A stretch of 25,427 bases of DNA from a virus. Under the pieces are notes generated by a model that saw only the letters and a program-made list of their open reading frames with translations, ran no database searches and was not told where the DNA came from. The translations under genes were made by a program, and so were the position numbers. The DNA lies in IMG/VR virus record IMGVR_UViG_3300013101_000079, positions 1 to 25,427 of that record. One strand, 5' to 3'. This document shows positions 1 to 8,800 of the stretch, piece after piece (positions within the stretch are counted from its first letter, which is position 1; the number at the start of each line of letters is the position of its first letter).

Positions 1-57
1 GACGGTGAGGGCTTTGGTGATGAACTCGAAGGCGCACTCAAGGACTTCGGATTCTGA
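1..57 (+). CDS. 3' end of a gene with an acidic, Phe-terminated C-terminus (possible phage SSB protein)
   Basis: Only the last 18 codons are in the window, read in frame 1 and ending with TGA at 55-57. The visible tail is acidic (Asp and Glu at six of 18 positions) and ends in KDFGF. Phage single-stranded DNA-binding proteins of the T7 gp2.5 type, and bacterial SSBs, end in an acidic tail with a terminal aromatic residue that docks replication partners. The gene lies directly upstream of, and on the same strand as, a primase-helicase, which fits a replication module. The assignment is inference from a short tail and its context; any acidic protein could end this way. The 5' end lies outside the window. 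Confidence 0.45.
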   Translation, partial: DGEGFGDELEGALKDFGF

Positions 58-74
58 TTTAAACAGTGGACAAG

Positions 75-102
75 AAAAAACCCCCGCAGCAATGCGGGGG
101 TT
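75..102 (-). terminator. Intrinsic terminator reading leftward
   Basis: An 8-bp perfect stem (81-88 with 93-100, five G:C pairs then GCA) closes a GCAA/TTGC tetraloop, and two flanking A:T pairs extend it to 10 bp. On the minus strand the stem is followed by TTTTTTCTT, the layout of a strong Rho-independent terminator. On the plus strand the stem is followed only by TTGAG, so termination of the upstream rightward gene should be weak. The only leftward transcripts that could reach it come from the late operon, read antisense through the primase-helicase gene. Confidence 0.75.
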
Positions 103-134
103 GAGACCACGACCATGCCAACAAGGACATAGAC

Positions 135-3100
135 ATGATGAAAGACGCGACCAACGCCTTCCTGACCGCAATAGTACCAGACAATATGACGTTGTGCCTA
201 GTGAGACAACGCACTTGTCCCGATGAAGGAAGAGGCAAGTTTGGTTTCCGTCCCACGTTCTATTTACCCCATGCCAAAGACAGGCAAAGGCTCGACAAGG
301 CTATCGAACTGGCCTTGTCTGAGGCAGATACCAACTGGTACTTCGCCGTCTCTGGCTACGACAAGGGAAGGAGGCGCAAGAGGGAAAACGTAACCGGTAT
401 CAAAGTGTTACTGCTCGACATAGATATTAAGGCCGACGAGAAATTCTTTAGCTCCAAGGCCGAGGCCATACCGGCCCTCAAGAAGCTTCAACAAACCTGC
501 CCCAACCTACCTGCCCCATGGATTGTGGACTCTGGCTTCGGCCTGCATGTGTACTACGTCCTTGACCAGACGCTCACTGCCGACCAGTGGGCACCGATAG
601 CAACACTATTCGCCAACGTGGTGAAAGTAGTGGAACCGAAACTTATAGCTGACCCTGTCAGGACACGTGATGCGGCCAGCGTGATGCGCCTTCCCGGCTC
701 ACACAATGCGAAGACCAAGACACAAATCCCAGTTCGTATAATGAACGAAGGAACCATCGGTGATCTCGGCTTGATCAAAGCTGACCTCGCCCGTGAAGCT
801 GCCAACCACAACCTGTCGGGAGTAGACGAGGTTGTTGGCAACGAGTTGGTGCCAAACATGCCAGCCCTCCCTGCCTACATGGACGTGGCCACCGACGCTG
901 AGTTCGGCCTCGGCATGGAGAACGCACTGCGCCAAGAGTTCAGTGACCTTGAGCTTCGGCCCATCCTTGAAGGGTGCAAGCAGATGCGTGAGCTGTGCTT
1001 GAAGAAGGGTGACGTTGAAGAACCCTTCTGGATGCTGCAGCTACGCGTACTCAACACGGTGAAAAACCCTGACGATGTAGCCTGCTTCTTCTCAAGTGGC
1101 CACCCTACCTACTCGGAGGCAGGCACTCGCAGAAAGATGCGGCACATCAGAGAGAACTTTGACGCGGCCACCACCGGCTGCGAAGAGTTCAAGATCATGA
1201 ACAAGTCCGGGTGCTACAACTGCCCCAACGCCAAGAAAGTCTGGACACCAAGCCAGCTTGCCGTGGTAGCTGTTCAGAATGAAGAAGAAACGGCAGCAAA
1301 AGAGGAAGCTCATGAGAGCGCCGAGAGCGGCGTTGTTACCTCACAGGGCTACATCCCCCAGCCTACCTATGCTAAGCAGAAGAGAACACACGGTGGCAGG
1401 CACGAGGTAACGTATCTACCTGTCCGACAACCCGGCAAGAAAGCCGTACTCGAACATGAAGAGATTATCGGTGGCCATGTTAACGTGGCCCACAGTACTG
1501 CCATGGTTCATAACGTCGTGGTCAACCACGAAGAACAGGTATCCATGTCAGACGTTCGGGTTCACCTTGACGTTGTCAACATGGGGTACAGGAACCGCAC
1601 GGTAATCTCCTCCAAGGAACTCACTAGCTCGGGCTACGACGCATCGACTGACACACTCCGGTCATCGGGGCTGGTGTTTGAGACAGCGTACCCGGCCCAG
1701 AAGGCGGCTCTGTCCAACTACCTACACGAACTAGTCAGACTGTCTGCTCACAAGCGATTGTTATTCCGGCCCCGCAAGGGCTGGTTGAAGTCAGGTCGTG
1801 AGGGTGAGTGGTCATTCGTGGCAGGTGCCCGACACTACAAAGCTGACGGCAGGGTAGAGAACAACGTAACCAGCGCCGAGCACTTCGGTGAAGACGGCGA
1901 CAGCGAAGGCTTCATGGAACGCAACTGCTCAGGCATACCGAAGGGCAGGCTCGACCGCTGGAAGACAGGCATGGAGATTTACGACGGGGCCAAGATGGTG
2001 GTGCCACAACTGCTCATCCTGTCAGGCATGGCGAACCTTCTCATGCCCCTGTTCTCCAACGGACGCGGTGGAATCGTGCTGTCTCTGGTTGGTGACTCAG
2101 GCAAGGGCAAGACCACGCTGCTGAATTTCATGTGTAGTTTCATGGGCGACTATGACCGCTACTCAATCCCGGGTGATAGCACGGTGAACGCCATCGGCTC
2201 ACTGCTCGGGCAGGCGAACTGCCTCATGCTGCCTGTTGACGACACGGTGACAGAGAACGCTGAGTACATCAGCCAGCTCTTGTCCATGGTGACAGGTGGG
2301 CAGGAGAAGATGCGCATGACGTGGGACAGCAAGACGGGCGGTACGACAAAATACAACGACAAGTTCTACACCAGTATCCTGATCTCGTCCAACAAATCCA
2401 CCACTGCCACCATTGGCACTGGCGGGTCTGGGCGCAACCAACTACAGACTGAGGCCGCACGAAGCAGGACGCTTGAGTTCCCGGCCACACTGATCAAGGC
2501 ACCCGACCATATCAGTAAGGATGATTGGGACGCCTCAGCCAAGCTGGTCAGTCGTAACCACGGCCACGCTGTCGACATGTTTCTGCGCCACATCGTGGCC
2601 AATCAGGTGCAGGTTATCAATGAACTGAACAGGCTTGAGTCCAAGATATATAAGGAGCTGACTGCCAAGGTCGACGCCGACAAAGGGGCACAGGTCAGGT
2701 TCTGGTCACGGTTTCTGGCCGTCGTTGCAATGACTGCCAAGATCGTGAGCCGTGACCTGAACCTCGTGAAGTGGAATCACATGTCTATCCTGAACGCTGG
2801 CATGTCGTTGGTAGAGGCGACCGTCGCTCACGCCTCGTCGTCAGACTACGACTTGGTCGAGGACTTCTGGACTGCCTGTATCACTGAGCCTAACCCGAGC
2901 TACCCGAAGATCAACTTCGTCACCCGTAAGGGGCACGAACGCTTGATGGGTGACTGGCGCACGGAGACACGGCGCAACCGGATGCTTCATTCAGAGTGGA
3001 CAACCGGCTCGTTCCTACCTACTGGTCAGGTCAACGGGACACAGGTGGATGAGATACTTCCCGCCGCCAGCAACGCAAGCCGTTGGCGGATAGATTCGTA

Positions 3101-3401
3101 CGACATTAAGGGTAAGCGGGGCCGGTACATTCAACGTGAGCGTACCATCTTTATCCCAAGGCAGGAGTTGTTGAGTCTGGTACAGCGTGAGGCTGGCCAC
3201 ACGTTGGCAGTGACAGACTGGGCTGACTTGTCAACGCGGCTGAAGAGTGCGGGCTGCCAGATATTCGGACTGAAAGAAGGCGAGCCGTATGTACTGGCCC
3301 AGCCTCATGTGTATGTCAAGATCGGGGCCAGTAAGATCACCACGTTTGGTGCGTCGAAGGCAGTCGTTGAGATTCGACTGCCCCCTCAGAAACTCAGTTA
3401 G
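135..3401 (+). CDS. Primase-helicase: AEP-like primase domain fused to a P-loop (DUF927-type) helicase
   Basis: This 1088-residue protein probably primes and unwinds DNA at the phage fork. The N-terminal part has archaeo-eukaryotic primase-like motifs: LLLDID (metal-binding Asp95/Asp97), SGFGLHVYY (133-141) and a distal Asp173 followed by VMRLPGSHNAKT, as in RepB/PrimPol-type primases. A cysteine group follows (C281, C288, C349, C360, C363) that could bind zinc or an iron-sulfur cluster. The C-terminal half carries a Walker A motif GDSGKGKT (653-660), an acidic Walker B pair (Asp702-Asp703) after a hydrophobic strand, and a sensor-like LISSN near 750, resembling DUF927 helicases. The start is ATG 135, with AGGA at 124-127; a second ATG follows at once. 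The gene ends in TAG, with TAA two codons later, and its stop overlaps the stop of the convergent late operon. Primase and helicase roles are inferred from motifs. Confidence 0.8.
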   Translation: MMKDATNAFLTAIVPDNMTLCLVRQRTCPDEGRGKFGFRPTFYLPHAKDRQRLDKAIELALSEADTNWYFAVSGYDKGRRRKRENVTGIKVLLLDIDIKADEKFFSSKAEAIPALKKLQQTCPNLPAPWIVDSGFGLHVYYVLDQTLTADQWAPIATLFANVVKVVEPKLIADPVRTRDAASVMRLPGSHNAKTKTQIPVRIMNEGTIGDLGLIKADLAREAANHNLSGVDEVVGNELVPNMPALPAYMDVATDAEFGLGMENALRQEFSDLELRPILEGCKQMRELCLKKGDVEEPFWMLQLRVLNTVKNPDDVACFFSSGHPTYSEAGTRRKMRHIRENFDAATTGCEEFKIMNKSGCYNCPNAKKVWTPSQLAVVAVQNEEETAAKEEAHESAESGVVTSQGYIPQPTYAKQKRTHGGRHEVTYLPVRQPGKKAVLEHEEIIGGHVNVAHSTAMVHNVVVNHEEQVSMSDVRVHLDVVNMGYRNRTVISSKELTSSGYDASTDTLRSSGLVFETAYPAQKAALSNYLHELVRLSAHKRLLFRPRKGWLKSGREGEWSFVAGARHYKADGRVENNVTSAEHFGEDGDSEGFMERNCSGIPKGRLDRWKTGMEIYDGAKMVVPQLLILSGMANLLMPLFSNGRGGIVLSLVGDSGKGKTTLLNFMCSFMGDYDRYSIPGDSTVNAIGSLLGQANCLMLPVDDTVTENAEYISQLLSMVTGGQEKMRMTWDSKTGGTTKYNDKFYTSILISSNKSTTATIGTGGSGRNQLQTEAARSRTLEFPATLIKAPDHISKDDWDASAKLVSRNHGHAVDMFLRHIVANQVQVINELNRLESKIYKELTAKVDADKGAQVRFWSRFLAVVAMTAKIVSRDLNLVKWNHMSILNAGMSLVEATVAHASSSDYDLVEDFWTACITEPNPSYPKINFVTRKGHERLMGDWRTETRRNRMLHSEWTTGSFLPTGQVNGTQVDEILPAASNASRWRIDSYDIKGKRGRYIQRERTIFIPRQELLSLVQREAGHTLAVTDWADLSTRLKSAGCQIFGLKEGEPYVLAQPHVYVKIGASKITTFGASKAVVEIRLPPQKLS

Positions 3402-4084
3402 AAGTAACCTCTCTGCATTAAGCCTCGGGCGCTCTGTCCGGGGTTCACACCTTGAGGGTTGGGCATCGCTTGCTGCGGTGCCCCGCCTCCACCATATAAC
3501 TTACGCTGCTCCGCCATGGCATCATTCATCCCCGGTGCCTGCGGCCTTCCGCGCATCCCCCCATACATTCTCTGCTGCCACGTGTTCATCTGGTTCTGCC
3601 CAAGGTTAAACCGTGACGCTGTTGGCTTGCCCCGCTGGTTGTACTGCTCGCGAAGCTGGTTGAGCTGTGGCATCTGGCCATACTGCATCGGTGCTCCCGG
3701 CCTACCTTGTGAGGGTGGTGGCTGCGGTACGCCTCCCGGCCCCTGCGGCATGTACCCCGGATCGTATTGAGGCGGAGCCTGTCGTATCGGTGCCGACGTG
3801 TAGTCACGCTGAGGCGGGCCGTACCCCGGCTGGCCCTGCGGCACATACTGAGGCAGCGTAGTCTGTGTCGGCATGACGGCAGGTCGACCCACCATGCTTG
3901 GCGGAGCCTGCTGACCTTGAAGGTTCCCCATCCTGCCCTGCCACCCACCCTGCGGGGCTGGAGCAGGTGTCGCTGCCACCGGAGCGGGAGCGGGAGGCTT
4001 CGCTGTAGCCGTGTTGTTAGCAGGTGCAGTTGGCACGCCTCCTGCAGTTGGATTAAACCCACCCATTCCCGGTATTGCTGGCAT
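3398..4084 (-). CDS. Pro/Gln/Gly-rich low-complexity protein, likely virion-associated
   Basis: This 228-residue protein has no domain that I recognise. It is rich in Pro, Gln, Gly, Ala and Met throughout, with an AP-rich segment (about 30-47) and many PQ/PG/PP steps, so it is probably disordered. It ends in SARGLMQRGYF, a short motif that recurs in other virion-region proteins here. It is the last cistron of the leftward structural operon. The ATG overlaps the stop of the upstream ORF as TGATG, and the Shine-Dalgarno sequence GGGAG lies seven bases before it, so translation is probably coupled. The stop is TAA, sharing bases with the stop of the convergent primase-helicase gene. A structural or ejected role is inferred from position alone. 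Confidence 0.75.
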   Translation of the reverse strand: MPAIPGMGGFNPTAGGVPTAPANNTATAKPPAPAPVAATPAPAPQGGWQGRMGNLQGQQAPPSMVGRPAVMPTQTTLPQYVPQGQPGYGPPQRDYTSAPIRQAPPQYDPGYMPQGPGGVPQPPPSQGRPGAPMQYGQMPQLNQLREQYNQRGKPTASRFNLGQNQMNTWQQRMYGGMRGRPQAPGMNDAMAEQRKLYGGGGAPQQAMPNPQGVNPGQSARGLMQRGYF

Positions 4085-5871
4085 CAGAACGCTCCCTCTA
4101 CTAATTCGTCGAAGTAATATTTGTTGAAGTCTACCATCATACTTGTGATGCGATCATCCAACGCCTCAATCCTGTCCGTCTGTGCCTTGGTCTTCTCAGA
4201 CCTTCGGCGTAGCTGGCTGCGCAGCCGCGACAACGTGCGGATTCTTTTCTCAGTCCCCTTCAACTTACCCATAACCCCTGAACTCCAGAGATCACCGTCA
4301 GTCTTCATGAACGCGTTGTAGGTATCCGGGTCTTTGCTGTAGTTTTTCCGCAGCCCATCCCGCTCGGTGTCCGTCTGGATCAACTCGGTTCTGAGCTTGG
4401 TGTACCTGTCGCGATCATCATACCTTCCCTCGCCCAGCCCGTAGAACCTGCGCACCAAAGGTAAGTTTCTGGCTGCCTCACCCGGATTCCCTTGAGCTAA
4501 AAGGCCAACCGCGTCGGCTGTCCTGAACGCAAGCATCCCAACACCGCCAGTATAGGACTTCATCAGGTGAGCCATCGTCCTCGGGTTCACGCTCAACGCG
4601 CCGGGAGAGAAGCGGTTGCCTCCCGTCAAGTCGTTAGCCGCCTGAGTTATCTTCCGCGTCACCCACTCAAGCGAGCCATTCGGGTCAGGATCACGCACGT
4701 TGTACGCGTCAGGCGGTGGAGCTTTACTCTGCAAGTAGTTCGCCTGCCCCGGAGTAATCGGTATGCCCCTCCAGTCCTTGTTCACAGCCAGATCAACCAT
4801 CGGCCTGAACATCGACGGGGCAAGGGACTGCACCGGTGAGTCAAGAGTTGTCGACGGGATGGGAGAGAAGCTGTTCATCGCCAGCGACAGCATCTTACCG
4901 GGCATCTGGCTGAACGCCTCGGCAGTTGTCAGATTCCGTGTGTCCGCTGTCAACAGGTTGGACATGGTGGCCTCGCCTAAGCCCCAGAAGAAGTTGAACC
5001 CGTACGGCAACGGGATTGAAACGTACTCACCATCGGTGCCGGGGAGCATCATAACCATGTGGTGCTCACGAATCCACTCAGGCACATTCATCTCGTACAA
5101 GCTGCGCCCGTCGTCGTCCTCGCCTGCGATCAGGTAGTTGACCATCGTGCTTGCCGCCGCGTAGCCACCAAGCCGGGTCATAAGCATGGCTCCGTGCTTA
5201 CCTGCTATCGTCCTGCTAATGCGGGCGGTGCCTTGAATCGTGGGGTTAAGGAAGAACCAGTACTTGTTCATGCCCCGGGTCTTGGCCCCGAACCGCTGGA
5301 AGTTCACAGACAAATCCTTACCTGCGTTGGCGGCGTGGTTGATGGCTGCCCTGTGTAGCTCTTGGCCCTTCTCAATAATCTTGGCCATCTGCTGCTCATC
5401 AGTCATGGCGTCGAACTCAGGCCGAGCCTTGAGCTTGGCCATGACCGCGTCGACGCCCTTCATGTGATGTTCGTATACACCTGCGGCGACCATCGCACGC
5501 ACGCCGTTCTCCGTAGCGTTGGCTAGGTCTTCCATGCCGTTGGCGTACCAACTCCACATCTTCTTGACCGCTGACTTCGGGCTGGTAGCCGAGGCCACCT
5601 CATCCATTACCTTCTGCAAATCCTCCTTGACTGACGTTGGGTCTGAAGCTTCATACAGCAGCGAGGGCATACCTGCCTCCTTCAGCTCACGGATAATCCA
5701 GCGAGGGTTCAGCTTTTGCTTCCCGTCCTTGCCGGTGATGTACTTATCGGCCACCTCGTCGGGGCTTCTTGTGTCCATGAAAAAGTCACGTGACCAACTA
5801 GCTACATTGCCGATACCAACCGACTTCGAGATTTCTTTCAAGGCAGCTCGATCAACACCGGGGATAGACAT
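4084..5871 (-). CDS. LPD38-like C-terminal part of a polyvalent ejection protein (separated by an in-frame amber codon)
   Basis: This 595-residue ORF lies in exactly the same frame as the giant ORF upstream, separated from its TAG by only eight sense codons. It is predominantly helical. The segment VNFQRFGAKTRGMNKY...FFLNPTIQGTARISRTI (about 185-220) resembles LPD38, a domain found at the C-termini of phage polyvalent proteins. A hydrophobic stretch follows, and the last 110 residues form a charged coiled coil. The start shown is the first ATG after the amber codon. It has only a weak ribosome site (CGGA about 9 bases upstream; the better AGGGA is over 20 bases away), unlike nearly every other gene here. 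It may therefore be made by amber readthrough, as the second half of a split protein, or as a fusion broken by mutation. The stop TGA overlaps the next gene's ATG. Confidence 0.8.
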   Translation of the reverse strand: MSIPGVDRAALKEISKSVGIGNVASWSRDFFMDTRSPDEVADKYITGKDGKQKLNPRWIIRELKEAGMPSLLYEASDPTSVKEDLQKVMDEVASATSPKSAVKKMWSWYANGMEDLANATENGVRAMVAAGVYEHHMKGVDAVMAKLKARPEFDAMTDEQQMAKIIEKGQELHRAAINHAANAGKDLSVNFQRFGAKTRGMNKYWFFLNPTIQGTARISRTIAGKHGAMLMTRLGGYAAASTMVNYLIAGEDDDGRSLYEMNVPEWIREHHMVMMLPGTDGEYVSIPLPYGFNFFWGLGEATMSNLLTADTRNLTTAEAFSQMPGKMLSLAMNSFSPIPSTTLDSPVQSLAPSMFRPMVDLAVNKDWRGIPITPGQANYLQSKAPPPDAYNVRDPDPNGSLEWVTRKITQAANDLTGGNRFSPGALSVNPRTMAHLMKSYTGGVGMLAFRTADAVGLLAQGNPGEAARNLPLVRRFYGLGEGRYDDRDRYTKLRTELIQTDTERDGLRKNYSKDPDTYNAFMKTDGDLWSSGVMGKLKGTEKRIRTLSRLRSQLRRRSEKTKAQTDRIEALDDRITSMMVDFNKYYFDELVEGAF

Positions 5872-5895
5872 CGTCTGAATCCGGGCGTTGATTCC

Positions 5896-5898
5896 CTA
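5896..5898 (-). other. In-frame amber (TAG) codon interrupting the giant ejection protein
   Basis: The minus strand reads CGT TAG GGA. Upstream codons give LNPGFLGVNVFR and downstream codons give GINARIQT and then MSIPGVDRAAL, in one frame. The two sides read as one conserved-looking segment of the polyvalent-protein type (an NPGF motif, then an asparagine, a basic residue and a helix). Deleting or decoding this codon opens about 604 further codons. It could be a readthrough or suppressor site, a natural gene split, a mutation or a sequence error; the sequence alone cannot say which. Confidence 0.7.
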
Positions 5899-8800
5899 AC
5901 GGAACACGTTGACCCCGAGAAAGCCCGGGTTGAGAGTTGTCATGGCACGGCGCACAAAGCCGCTGGCGTTCGCAAAGGCCTTCACTACCTTGCTGTGCGA
6001 CTGGCTGGTCTTGGTGGTGGCGATGGCATCAGCATAGCGCACGTCGTAAATTATGACGGCTACTTCGGTGTCGCCTTTCTTGTACCGGACTACTGGCGGA
6101 GTGGTACCTGCCGGGAAGGCATAGCTGCTGGCCTCCGCAGGCCAGTTTTCCTTAATCCTGCGCTGCATGGCTGCTGAGTCAGAGTATGTCCCGTTCGGTG
6201 CTTCCTCCAAAACTACAGCAAAACGGTTGTCTGCCATGCTCGTTGCTTGGTTGACAACACGTCGGGCCAAGCCGTGGTTCTGTACCCCACGCTTGATGGC
6301 TCTGTCGGTGTTGACAATTAGCTGAGATATTGAGTCCGAAGCGAGGCCTCGTTCGGCACTACGCCCGTAGGCCTGATTAAGCTCGTGGCCGTATATGCTG
6401 GCGCTCGAATCGAAGTCGTCCCTCACCCACGCCATGTCGTCAAGCAGGTTAACCAGCGAGGACTGTGCATCCACATCAGACAGGGGCACGTAGGTTATGC
6501 GGTGCATGTTCTCCTGCCACGTCGCTTGGTCAATGCCTGAGTAATTCTCAAATTTAAGTGCTTCGAGGAACCCCTTCTGCTCGACCATGTCGTCGAAAGT
6601 CTTCTTGAACGCCATGTCAGGGGCGTACCGTTCTGCCTCTTTAGTGTCAATCAGGCCGAACCCACCGATGTTCCCCGGTGAGGCAGGTGCCAGTTTCTTA
6701 CGGCCAAACTCAGACAGGTTGAAGATCGCGTTGCTCAGCTCAGCAAGCTGCTGCTCATCGTAGGTCTCAGCCAGCCCTGTGACGATCTCTCTCGCCTGCT
6801 TGACAGAGACGCCGGAGCCTCCCACCTCGTTGTCAGCGGGGGCCATCTCTCCATTCTTCTTGGCTATCCAGTAGTTCCTGAACAGGGAGTGCACGGCGGC
6901 GGCGAAGCTCTGCATGTCTTTATTGGACATGGCCTTGCGGCCTTTGACTTCAACGCCCTCGGCTGTCCTGCCCTGTGCAATGTTGATGATGGGGGCCAGT
7001 TTAGTCGCCTTCATCTTGCGGATCATGTCCACGGCTTCCTGCGGCACGCGAGTCCACGCCCCATGCAGGTCAACCCTGTCAGGTACTAGCCCCTTGGCGT
7101 TCTTGAATACTTCCTGCACCCGTTTGATGGCGATCTGGGCATCTTGAACCTGACGGACAAACTCGTCCCAATGCCGCGCCTTGAGCACCTGCCGCTTCCA
7201 AGCGAACCACTTGCGTGAGAACAGGCGCGGCTTCTTGCCCTTGCCTCCGCCTCCCGACCCGCCGTTACGGTTCTCAGGATTCCAGTAGTCCTCGGCCACC
7301 TGCGTGGCCACCTGCCCGTGCAAGTAATCCTCAAACGCCTGCGCTTTCTCTGCGTCGCGAAGCTCTGCGTTGGTATCAGCCTCGGCCTGCGCCTTGGTCT
7401 TTGGCCCGATAGGCTTGTCATAATCGTCGGGCTTGGTGAGGTCAAGCTTGGCCCGGTACTCTTCCTCTTCCTTGGCTTTCTGCGCCTGTTCAGAATCAAG
7501 CTGCTTGACAGATTCCTCGTAGGCATCTTGTGAGGCTTGCTGTTTTGGAGTCAAGCTCATGCGACCGGCGGCACGTTTGCCTGCCGCACTGGGCACGCCG
7601 GTTTTATCAGTGAACATGCTCGGCTGGTGGGGCGTGCGAGTACGCTCGTCCACACCATCCATGGCCTGCTCTTCCTCGGGAATAAAGCTGACTGTTGGCT
7701 CGCCTCCAAACATGTCGGGCTGCTCAGGCTTCTGGTCGATCAACCTCTCCAACTTGTCGGCAATGCGGTTCATAGCCTGTACTTCTGGCGACTCGGGTGC
7801 TCTGGTTACGATATACGCCGCCTTACCTCTCTCCCCTTTCACTGCAGGCTGCGTAATTACATTGTACCCTCGCCGCTCCAGTGCTTCGTACACACGTCGG
7901 GCTTCGGGTGCAACAGCCGCGTCTGAGTGTACTACTCTACCGGCGGCCAACTGCTCATCAATGAATTTCTTGTATAAAGCTACTCCGAACCCACGGCCTT
8001 TCAAGTCGGAGTCTAAGTCCAAAGTCTGATCAATCTGTGTTACACCTGCCTCGTGGTCGACCGTGTACGTTATCCCTCCTATCTTATTTCCTTTGGAGTC
8101 TCTCATTTCCAAGGTTATGAGACCTTCTTCATCTGCCTCCAGTTCTTCAAATGTAGCTTGTTCTGGGGACTCAGGCTCAGGTGCTGGCTCAGGTGCTGGC
8201 TCAGGTGCTGGCTCAGGTGCTGGCTCGGGTGTGGTGTCCACCTCCATCCCCGGCAGAGTCTGCTGGGTCTGGTCAAATCCTGTGCCCGGGTCAACGCCAA
8301 GGTTAACGTCTGACTTGAGCGTCATGTCGGTAGTGTCTGACTCGGTGGTTCCAAGCTCACGGGTCTTGCCCGGTGTCGCCACGTCGCCAAGCAGTATGTC
8401 CTGCTGGTTGGGCAGAGAACCGTCGGCCTTGGGCTGGTGCCGTGTCTTGAGTAATTCCTGCTGGGCTGGTGCTTTCGTTATTGAGAACACAGAGCCTTTA
8501 GGTGCACCGGGGACATGCCAGCCAGTCTTCTCATCGAAGGTAGCCTTCGGATTTGTCGTGACCTCGTAGCCCTTCAGCTTCAACGCCGCATACGCGCGAC
8601 CGGCAGAGGTAGAAACCGAGTTATCTGACTCGACTGTGCGCCCTGCTGCCAACTGCTCGTCAACGAATGAGGTGTAAAGGTCAACACCGGCACCTTTTCC
8701 GCGTTGGATAGCAGGGTCAAGTTCCTCGGTTAATGAAATGCGTGCAGTCTTGCCGGTGTTGACAACGTCGTATCCGATTGCACCGACAACTTCCCCGTTC

